This document shows, in pieces, positions 55,184-62,577 of a stretch of DNA of 64,000 nucleotides. The notes under the pieces were generated by a model that saw only the letters and a list, made by a program, of their open reading frames with translations, was not told the DNA's origin and made no database searches. The first letter of the stretch is position 1, and every line of letters begins with the position of its first letter. The stretch is from Novosphingobium huizhouense (GTDB taxonomy: Bacteria; Pseudomonadota; Alphaproteobacteria; Sphingomonadales; Sphingomonadaceae), in NCBI RefSeq assembly GCF_020179475.1, contig NZ_JAILXZ010000003.1, forward strand, positions 372,001 to 436,000, in the 5' to 3' direction. A program made the translations under genes and the position numbers.

Positions 55184-56173
55184 TCAGGCGGCGCCGATCC
55201 GCAGCGCGACGCGCCGCGCGGCGGCATTGTGCAACCGCACCGCGACCATCAGCAGCAGGTTGAGCACGATCGTCTGGTAGAGGAAGTAGTACAGAGGGCT
55301 GCCGGCGATCATCGCCAGCCCGAGCACGATCGCGCGCGGGTTGGGCCCCAGGAACTTGAGCAGCAGCAGCAGCGGGCGTTGCTCCTTCTGCACTTCGGCC
55401 CTGATCCGCGCGAGGCGGGCAGGCCCGGTTCCTGCATCGTCCTTCATCGCCGCGGTCACCGCCGCGTCGACCTGCAGCGCCCACGGGCTCATCCCCGAGG
55501 CGAGCCGCAGGTAGCCGAGCACGAAACCGCGCAGGATCCACGAAACCCCGCGCTTGTCCTTGAACAGCGCGCCGTCGTCCTTCGTCGCGTTGTTGAGCCA
55601 AGGCACGCCATAGGTCCAGTACTGGTAGAACCGCCGCTGGACCTCGACGAAATTGGACTGGACGATGTGGCTGGCGCCTGCCGCCAGCGTCCAGAACCAG
55701 GCCCAGCCCGGACCGATCGCGCGGGTCAGCACGAAGGCCAGCAGCACGTAAAGCACGATATGGCTGGCATAGTCGCAGATCCCGTCGACCAGCTCGCCCA
55801 GCGGGCTCGTCTTGCCGGTGATCCGGGCAAGGTCGCCGTCGGCGCCATCGACCACGTGCCAGGTCATGTGCAGCGCCATGCCCAGCACCGCGCCGACCGG
55901 CCAGGGTCCCAGGCGGCTCTGCCCCCAGTAGCACAGGCCGGCGGCGACCACGCAGAGCCCGCCGAGCACGCTCACCATGTTCGGGGTGATCGGCGTTCGG
56001 GCGAGCCGCTTCGCCAGCTGCCAGGCGAGCGGGTGGTAGAGAAAGTGGTTGAGCGCATCCTGCATCTCGCGCGGGCGCCGCGGCCGCTCGATCGCCGTGG
56101 GCCGCCCGGTTCCGCCGCTCGCCGCTCCGATCCCGCCTGCGCTGTCCATCGTGTCCCGGTCCGTCCTCGCCAT
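55184..56173 (-). CDS. CDP-alcohol phosphatidyltransferase family enzyme
   Basis: 329 residues. The full CDP-OH-P signature DG-x2-AR-x8-G-x3-D-x3-D is present as D112, G113, A116, R117, G126, D130 and D134, within six membrane helices. The protein is longer than PgsA-like enzymes, with a ~110-residue insertion (FVEVQRRFYQYWTYGVPWLNN to ALQVDAAV) that is not membrane-like. It would transfer a CDP-linked phospho-group to an alcohol. Given ino1 and the CTP:inositol-1-phosphate cytidylyltransferase-like gene across the divergent gap, CDP-inositol is the likely donor. Start uncertain (56173 or 56149). Confidence 0.85.
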   Translation of the reverse strand: MARTDRDTMDSAGGIGAASGGTGRPTAIERPRRPREMQDALNHFLYHPLAWQLAKRLARTPITPNMVSVLGGLCVVAAGLCYWGQSRLGPWPVGAVLGMALHMTWHVVDGADGDLARITGKTSPLGELVDGICDYASHIVLYVLLAFVLTRAIGPGWAWFWTLAAGASHIVQSNFVEVQRRFYQYWTYGVPWLNNATKDDGALFKDKRGVSWILRGFVLGYLRLASGMSPWALQVDAAVTAAMKDDAGTGPARLARIRAEVQKEQRPLLLLLKFLGPNPRAIVLGLAMIAGSPLYYFLYQTIVLNLLLMVAVRLHNAAARRVALRIGAA

Positions 56174-56647
56174 CGCCCGCGCAGGGCCTTATCGGCGCAC
56201 GGCGATGCTTTGCAAAGGGCGCGCATAGCCGCATCGCGCCGCTTCGCAAGGGCGCGGCCGCCGCCCTCGCCGCGCCGGCGGAACCGGCACGGGGCGGAGC
56301 ACCGGGCGCAGCGGGCATTCTTGACGGTCGGTCGACACCGGCAGGGCCGCGCCGCGCGGTGCCCGGCGGTCCTTGTCGTTCCGCACCGCACCCCCGCCCG
56401 CCGCACTGCGCGAGCCAGGGCCTGTCGCCGATTTCCGCCGCTTGGCCGCGATCGGGCCTGCACCTTTGCGGGTTATTCTCGCGTCTGCAGCATGGCTGGC
56501 GCCGACGCCCGACGGCGCGCGAAGCGGCCAGAACCGTGACGAGCCTGAAATCTGCTTGCAATCCCCCTGCAATTTCCGGATTGAGGCAATTTAGTGACAG
56601 CGCGCGGCCCAGCGGGGTGCGACGCCTGCGTGAAGGGACAAGAGTTC
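56174..56647. other. Divergent promoter region of the inositol genes
   Basis: 474 bp with no credible gene on either strand; the overlapping frames are antisense or shadow ORFs. Near ino1 there are three GCAAT copies at 56558, 56569 and 56586, the first pair 11 bp apart, possible binding sites or promoter elements. A ribosome site (GAAGGGA) precedes the ino1 ATG at ~15 nt. Confidence 0.35.
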
Positions 56648-57748
56648 ATGAAGCCAATTAAGGTCGCGGTGATCGGGGTCGGCAACTGCGCCAGCTCGCT
56701 CGTCCAAGGCGTCTACTTCTATCGCAACAACAACTCCACCAACGGCCTGATCCACGATCGCATCGGCGGCTACGGCGCCGGCGACGTCGAGTTCGTGCTC
56801 GGCGTCGATGTCGATGCGCGCAAGGTCGGCAAGGACATATCCGAAGCGATCTTCGCCGCACCCAACTGCACCGCGGTGTTCCATGCCGACGTTCCCGCGA
56901 CCGGCGGCAAGGTCATCATGGGCAAGATCCTCGACGGCGTCGCCGACCACATGACCGGGATGGGCGAGCGCGGCTTCATCGTCGCCGACGAGCCCGAAGC
57001 CACGCAGGAAGGCATCGTCGCCGCGCTCAGGGAATCGGGCGCCGAAGTGCTCCTGAACTTCCTGCCGGTCGGCTCTCAGACCGCCACCGAATTCTACATG
57101 GAATGCGCGCTCGAAGCGGGCGTCGCGGTGGTCAACTGCATGCCGGTGTTCATCGCCTCGACCCCGGAATGGGAAGCCCGCTTCCGCGCCAAGCGCGTGC
57201 CGATCGTCGGCGACGACATCAAGGCGCAGGTCGGCGCGACGATCGTCCACCGCGTGCTCTCCAGCCTGTTCGGCGCGCGCGGCGTGCAGGTCGAGAAGAC
57301 CTACCAGCTCAACACCGGCGGCAACACCGACTTCATGAACATGCTCGACCGCCAGCGTCTGGGCAGCAAGAAGGAATCGAAGACCGAGGCGGTGCAGGCG
57401 ATGCTCGCCCAGCGCCTGGAAGACGAGAACATCCACGTCGGCCCGTCGGACTACGTGCCCTGGCAGAAGGACAACAAGCTGTGCTTCCTGCGCCTCGAAG
57501 GGTCGCAGTGGGGCAACGTGCCGATGAACCTCGAACTGCGCCTCTCGGTCGAGGACAGCCCGAATTCGGCGGCCTGCGTGATGGACGCGATCCGCTGCTG
57601 CAAGGTCGCGCTCGAGCGCGGCGAGGGCGGCGCGCTGATCGGCCCGTCGGCCTACTTCTGCAAGCACCCGCCGCAGCAGTTCAACGACGACACCGCCGCG
57701 CAGATGGTCGAGGAATACATCGCCGAGACCGCGCTGGCCGCCGAATAA
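56648..57748 (+). CDS. ino1: Inositol-3-phosphate synthase (myo-inositol-1-phosphate synthase)
   Basis: 366 residues, NAD-dependent conversion of glucose 6-phosphate to 1D-myo-inositol 3-phosphate. N-terminal Rossmann motif VAVIGVGNCASSLVQGVYFYR, the conserved FLPVGSQTATEFYMECALEAGVAVVNCMPVFIAS, then GDDIKAQVGATIVHR, the catalytic LNTGGNTDFMNM and SLEDSPNSA-like VEDSPNSAA segments. Its length and sequence are of the bacterial/actinobacterial type. ATG at 56648 gives the family start. Next gene follows after 77 bp and makes the CDP-inositol route plausible. Confidence 0.95.
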   Translation: MKPIKVAVIGVGNCASSLVQGVYFYRNNNSTNGLIHDRIGGYGAGDVEFVLGVDVDARKVGKDISEAIFAAPNCTAVFHADVPATGGKVIMGKILDGVADHMTGMGERGFIVADEPEATQEGIVAALRESGAEVLLNFLPVGSQTATEFYMECALEAGVAVVNCMPVFIASTPEWEARFRAKRVPIVGDDIKAQVGATIVHRVLSSLFGARGVQVEKTYQLNTGGNTDFMNMLDRQRLGSKKESKTEAVQAMLAQRLEDENIHVGPSDYVPWQKDNKLCFLRLEGSQWGNVPMNLELRLSVEDSPNSAACVMDAIRCCKVALERGEGGALIGPSAYFCKHPPQQFNDDTAAQMVEEYIAETALAAE

Positions 57749-57774
57749 GGCGCGCCCGACACCATAACCCGCAG

Positions 57775-57802
57775 GCGGCGCCGGTTTCCCGACCGGCGCC
57801 GC
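57775..57802 (+). other. Strong hairpin between ino1 and the nucleotidyltransferase gene
   Basis: Perfect 11 bp stem GCGGCGCCGGT / ACCGGCGCCGC with a 6 nt loop, followed by TTCGCGTT rather than a U-tract. It may be a partial terminator or an mRNA-stabilising stem that sets the ratio of the two products. Confidence 0.6.
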
Positions 57803-57825
57803 TTCGCGTTGAGGGACAGGCTTCG

Positions 57826-58572
57826 ATGGACGCCCTGATCATTGCCGCCGGCTATGGCAGCCGCCTTGCCGACATCTCCGCTTCCAAGCCGCTGACTCCG
57901 GTCTGCGGGGTGCCGCTGATCGAGATCGGCATCCGCCAGGCAATGATCGCCGGCGTCACCCGCGTCGTCGTCGTCACCGGCCACCGCGCCGAACTGGTCG
58001 AAATGGCGCTCGCCGAAATGGCGGTGCGCCTCGGCGTGGAGATCGTGCCGGTGCGCCTTGCCGACTGGTCGACGCCCAACGGCCATTCGGTCATGGCCGG
58101 GGCCACGCGCTGCGAGGGCGACTACCTGCTGATGATGGCCGACCACATGTTCGAGGCCGACATCCTCGCCCGCCTGCTCGCCGAAGGCGCGCCCGACCGC
58201 GGGGTCACGCTGGCGATCGACCGCCGGCTCGACAATCCGCTGGTCGATCCCGACGACGCGACCTGGGTGCGCATGGACGAGCAGGGACGCATCCTCGCCA
58301 TCGGCAAGACCATCACGCCCTACGATGCGGTCGATTGCGGCGCCTTCCTCGCCACGCCCGAGCTCGCCGAGGCGATCCGCCAGGCCATCGCCGCGGGCAA
58401 GCCGGGCTCGCTGTCCGACGGCATGCAGGTCCTTGCCGACCGTGGCCGCGCCGCGATGATGGACATCGACGACGCCTGGTGGATGGATGTCGACGACCCC
58501 CGCGCCCACGCGCTCGCCGAAGAACTCGCCCCCTGGCACCTGTCGCAGACCTTCGCCGGGATGGGGGAATAA
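57826..58572 (+). CDS. CTP:inositol-1-phosphate cytidylyltransferase-like NTP transferase
   Basis: 248 residues with one nucleotidyltransferase fold. The N-terminal motif IIAAGYGSRLADISASKPL has the G-x-G-x-R ... K-P signature. NGHSVMAGATRCEGDYLLMMADH, IGKTITPYDAVDCGAF and DAWWMDVDDPRAHALA match, as I recall it, the cytidylyltransferase half of the archaeal IPCT/DIPPS bifunctional enzyme (NGYSLLVAKN, MGDHV, FDCVDTGFF, ELWMDVD). In Archaeoglobus this half makes CDP-inositol. Here it is free-standing, and the phosphotransferase is the separate protein at 55.2-56.2 kb. Confidence 0.8.
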   Translation: MDALIIAAGYGSRLADISASKPLTPVCGVPLIEIGIRQAMIAGVTRVVVVTGHRAELVEMALAEMAVRLGVEIVPVRLADWSTPNGHSVMAGATRCEGDYLLMMADHMFEADILARLLAEGAPDRGVTLAIDRRLDNPLVDPDDATWVRMDEQGRILAIGKTITPYDAVDCGAFLATPELAEAIRQAIAAGKPGSLSDGMQVLADRGRAAMMDIDDAWWMDVDDPRAHALAEELAPWHLSQTFAGMGE

Positions 58573-58613
58573 GGACAAGAGTCGGAGGTGAAAGGGGTCG
58601 CGTGGGAAAGAGG

Positions 58614-58646
58614 TTCTCGCAGAGCTCGCAGAGTTCACGCAGAGAG
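58614..58646. repeat. GCAGAG short-repeat block
   Basis: Three GCAGAG copies (58619, 58628, 58639) in a 33 bp block, spaced 9 and 11 bp apart. This resembles GCAGAG-rich intergenic repeats of sphingomonads, as far as I recall. It starts ~45 bp after the cytidylyltransferase gene. Confidence 0.45.
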
Positions 58647-58660
58647 GCCTGCCGCCCCAT

Positions 58661-58699
58661 CCTCCCCTGCAAGGGGAGGGGGACCACCCGCAGGGTGGT
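58661..58699. repeat. Double-hairpin intergenic repeat
   Basis: Two adjacent perfect hairpins: CCTCCCCT-GCA-AGGGGAGG (58661-58679) and ACCACCC-GCA-GGGTGGT (58683-58699). This double-hairpin form is a widespread intergenic repeat type in alphaproteobacteria. It has no U-tract and lies in non-coding DNA. Confidence 0.7.
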
Positions 58700-58743
58700 G
58701 GAGGGGTATCGGCCCCGCGCCAGCCCTAGAAGAAAAGAACGAT

Positions 58744-58808
58744 CCTTCGACAAGCTCAGGATGGACGGGAAAGAGGTCCGCGCTCCGCAGCCCTGAGCCT
58801 GTCGAAGG
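58744..58808. repeat. Inverted repeat pair around CCTTCGACAAGCTCAGG
   Basis: CCTTCGACAAGCTCAGG (58744-58760) and CCTGAGCCTGTCGAAGG (58792-58808) are inverted copies matching at 16 of 17 positions, with a 31 bp spacer. This sequence is a common intergenic inverted repeat in sphingomonads as far as I recall. It is the third repeat type in ~200 bp. Confidence 0.7.
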
Positions 58809-58964
58809 GCCGCCCTTCCTTCAGCACAACCCCCGAAGCCCCCCGCACCCCGCGCCGCATCCGCAAGGCCAAAGCCGGAAGACGTCCCGGGAGCGCGAGG
58901 GGCCCTGCCCCTCGCCCCTTCTCTTCTCCCTCAACTCTTCTCTCTCAACCCTCCCCAACCCATC

Positions 58965-58992
58965 TTGACATGACTAACCATATAGGTTATAC
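58965..58992 (+). promoter_or_regulatory. Sigma70-like promoter with a TAACC/GGTTA dyad between -35 and -10
   Basis: TTGACA (58965-58970), 16 nt spacer, TTATAC (58987-58992). Between them TAACC-ATATA-GGTTA (58975-58989) is a dyad overlapping the spacer and -10, the position of a repressor operator, and reminiscent of ArsR-type sites. It is the clearest promoter in the window. The first good coding start downstream is the MFS GTG at 59621. Confidence 0.65.
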
Positions 58993-58999
58993 GCCACCC

Positions 59000-59620
59000 C
59001 ACGGACCGGGAGCGGCATGGCCGGCTTGCTCTTCGCTCCTTCGGGGTTGCGCCCATGCGGCAAAGCCCCAACGCGACCGGCGCGGGTCGGCGCTGCGGGA
59101 AGCCGGTTCCCTTCAAACGGAAACGGCGAGCGAGGGCGTAAAGCCCCAAGTCCCTCAGGGCACACCCAGCCAGTGCAACGGACGGGCGGATGTGGTGCGG
59201 CGGTCCAGCCGCGTGGCAGCGCTCCCATGAAGTCCGGTTCCGGTCCGGCCTGGCCCCCTCGTGCGGCCCTGCTTATCCCGGAACTTATCCTTAGGGACTC
59301 GCTACGGACCCGATGCGGCACGCGAGCCGTCGCAAGGGATACGAGCCCCCCGTCCGATGAAGGCCGAGCCGTGCGGGAAGCAACGCCCCGCCGGCCACTC
59401 GCCAGAGCGTTCACCGCCCTCCTTCGCGCAGCGCCAGGCAATGGCGCCCGCGCCGGTCGCGCAGGTCCGTATGGTTTCCCCAAGGCGCAAAGGTCCGGGT
59501 TCGCCGCTGGATGGTTTTGCGCGCGCGGGCGTCCAAAGCGCGACGCGCCAACCGGCACGCCTGCTCGCGCTCAAGTTTTCGTTGCTTGGCAACGCCGCCG
59601 CGCGCTGCCACTTGGGCAGG
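59000..59620 (+). ncRNA. Candidate structured non-coding region or long leader
   Basis: About 620 bp between the promoter and the MFS start. The frames crossing it (a 643-codon plus-strand frame at 59017-60948 and a 194-codon minus-strand frame at 58974-59558) have low-complexity composition, no domain, and the plus frame overlaps the MFS gene out of frame. It contains several short local hairpins: GGGG/CCCC with TTGC/GCAA near 59043, CGACC/GGTCG near 59063, GGGAA/TTCCC near 59097, GGGC/GCCC near 59133. It may be a long 5' UTR, a non-coding RNA, or decayed sequence. No intrinsic terminator seen. Confidence 0.35.
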
Positions 59621-60919
59621 GTGACAGACGCTCCCATCCTGCCCGACTCCGACCGGCCCCAGCCAACCTCGCCGCTGCAGATCCCGGATTATCGCCGGTT
59701 CTGGACCGCGCGGCTCGCCTCGGCCTTTGCCACCACCGGCATGGTCGTGATTCTCGGCTACCAGCTCTACGACGTGGCGCGCGGGCGCTATGGCATGGGC
59801 ATCGGCGAGGCCTCGTTCCAGCTGGGCCTGCTCGGGCTCGTCCAGTTCCTGCCGCTGTTCCTGCTGACCCCGGTTGCCGGTGTCGTCGCCGACCGCTTCG
59901 ACCGGCGGCTGGTGGTGACCTGCTCGATGCTGCTCGACATGCTCGTCGCGCTGGCGCTGACGCTGGCGACGCTGGGCCAGGCGCTGACGCTGCCGTTGCT
60001 GTTCACGCTGGGCGCGCTGCACGGCGTGGCGCGGGTGTTCATGGGGCCGGCGCTGTCGTCGATCGCGCCCAATGTCGTGCCGCCGGCGCTGCTGCCGCGC
60101 GCCGTCGCGATCAACGCGATGGCCTGGCAGATCGGCTCGCTCGGCGGCCCGGCGGTGGCGGGGCTGCTGTTCGCGGCAAGTGCGCCCCTTCCCTACGCCG
60201 TCTCGACGCTGCTGCTCGGGTTCGGCGCGGTGCGCATCTTCGGCATCCGCCCGCTTCCGCCCAGGACCGACACCCGCAACATCCACCCGATCACCCAGAT
60301 CCGCGAAGGACTTTCGTTCGTGTGGAACGAGCGGTTCCTGCTGGGGTGCATCACGCTCGACCTGTTCGCGGTGCTGCTCGGCGGGGCGACCGCGCTGCTG
60401 CCGGTGTTCGCGCGCGACATCCTGACGATCGACGGCCATGCGGTCGGCTCCTATGGTCTCGGCTTCATGCGCGCGATGCCCGGGCTCGGCGCGGCGCTGG
60501 TCGCCGCGGTGCTGGCAAGGCGGCCGATCGAACGCGAGGTCGGCGCCAAGATGCTGCTTGCGGTGATCGCGTTCGGCGCAGCGACGGTGGCCTTCGCGCT
60601 GTCGCGCAACTTCGCGCTGTCGCTGGTGTTCCTTGCGCTGATCGGCGCCAGCGACATGGTCTCGGTGTTCATCCGCAACACGCTGGTCCAGCTCCACACC
60701 CCCGATGCGGTGCGCGGGCGGGTCTCGTCGATCTCGGGCCTCGCCATCTCGGCCTCGAACGAGCTGGGCGAAATGCAGTCGGGCGTGGCCGCCGCGCTGC
60801 TCGGCGCAACCGGGGCGGTTGTATTCGGCGGCGTGGGTGCGATAGTCGTTACCGTGGCCTGGGCCATCTGGTTCCCGGAACTGCGCCGGGCCCGGACCTT
60901 CGCCGCCAAGTATACCTGA
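59621..60919 (+). CDS. MFS transporter, EntS-like
   Basis: 432 residues, 12 membrane helices. N-terminal IPDYRRFWTARLASAFATTGMVVILGYQLYD and VADRFDRRLVVT (MFS motif A-like) match the MFS_3/EntS-like group of exporters; SDMVSVFIRNTLVQLHTPDAVRGRVSSISGL is characteristic of that group. The substrate is unknown; siderophore export is the role of the prototype but no siderophore genes are nearby. The GTG at 59621 is the start because conserved sequence begins there (TDAPILPDS); the ribosome site is weak. cysK follows after 33 bp. Confidence 0.87.
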   Translation: MTDAPILPDSDRPQPTSPLQIPDYRRFWTARLASAFATTGMVVILGYQLYDVARGRYGMGIGEASFQLGLLGLVQFLPLFLLTPVAGVVADRFDRRLVVTCSMLLDMLVALALTLATLGQALTLPLLFTLGALHGVARVFMGPALSSIAPNVVPPALLPRAVAINAMAWQIGSLGGPAVAGLLFAASAPLPYAVSTLLLGFGAVRIFGIRPLPPRTDTRNIHPITQIREGLSFVWNERFLLGCITLDLFAVLLGGATALLPVFARDILTIDGHAVGSYGLGFMRAMPGLGAALVAAVLARRPIEREVGAKMLLAVIAFGAATVAFALSRNFALSLVFLALIGASDMVSVFIRNTLVQLHTPDAVRGRVSSISGLAISASNELGEMQSGVAAALLGATGAVVFGGVGAIVVTVAWAIWFPELRRARTFAAKYT

Positions 60920-60952
60920 AGTTCCAGCTCAACACCTTGGGAGCATAGCGAC

Positions 60953-61870
<918 letters not shown>

Positions 61871-61875
61871 GCCGC

Positions 61876-62577
61876 ATGGCGCTCCAGCAGGTCGACTACC
61901 TCGACGGCGACGTCGCGCTCACCGGGTGGCTCGCGCTGCCCCAGGGCGCGGCGCGCGCGGGCATCGTGATCTTCCCCACGATCATGAACCGCAACGCGCC
62001 GATGGACCGGCGCGCGCAGATGCTGGCCGATGCCGGCTACGTCGCGCTGATCGCGGACTTCTACGGCGAGACCCCGGCGGACTTTCCCGCGTCGCAGGCG
62101 CTATCGACGGCGCTGCGGGCCGACGTTGGCGCCTACCGCGCGCGGATTGCCGCCGGCATCGCTGCGCTGCGCGCGCACCCGGCGGCGGCGGGCCTGCCGC
62201 TCGCCGCGATCGGCTACTGCATGGGCGGCCAAGCGGTGCTCGAAGCGGCGCGCGACGGGCAGGATCTGGTGGCGGTGGCGAGCTTCCACGGGCTCCTCAC
62301 CACCGACCGCAAGGCCGACAAGGCGATCGGCCCGCGCATCCTCGTCTGCCACGGCGATGCCGACCCGCTCGCCCCGCGCGACCATGTCCTTGCCTTCTGG
62401 GAGGAAATGGACGCGGTCGGGGCGAAGTGGCACTTCCACAGCTATGCGGGCGTCCGCCACGGTTTCACCGATCCCGGCAGCGATGCGCGCGGGGTGCCGG
62501 CGATCGGCTACGACGCCAGCGCCGACCGCCAATCGTGGGCGGCGCTGATGTCGCTGCTCGATGAAGTGCTGGGTTAG
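61876..62577 (+). CDS. Dienelactone hydrolase family protein
   Basis: 233-residue alpha/beta hydrolase with Cys in GYCMGGQAVLEAA (residue ~117), Asp in CHGDADPLAP and His in GVRHGFTDPG. It differs clearly from the hydrolase at 34.6-35.3 kb, so these are two distinct family members. It starts 5 bp after the cysK stop, so it is probably in the same transcript, though a pathway link is not obvious. Its stop overlaps the convergent phosphotransferase gene by 4 bp. Confidence 0.9.
   Translation: MALQQVDYLDGDVALTGWLALPQGAARAGIVIFPTIMNRNAPMDRRAQMLADAGYVALIADFYGETPADFPASQALSTALRADVGAYRARIAAGIAALRAHPAAAGLPLAAIGYCMGGQAVLEAARDGQDLVAVASFHGLLTTDRKADKAIGPRILVCHGDADPLAPRDHVLAFWEEMDAVGAKWHFHSYAGVRHGFTDPGSDARGVPAIGYDASADRQSWAALMSLLDEVLG

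Noticed and set aside
59017..60948. 643-codon plus-strand frame across the leader and MFS region
   Set aside because: Its second half is out of frame with a clear MFS gene, and the first half is low-complexity with no domain; treated as a shadow.
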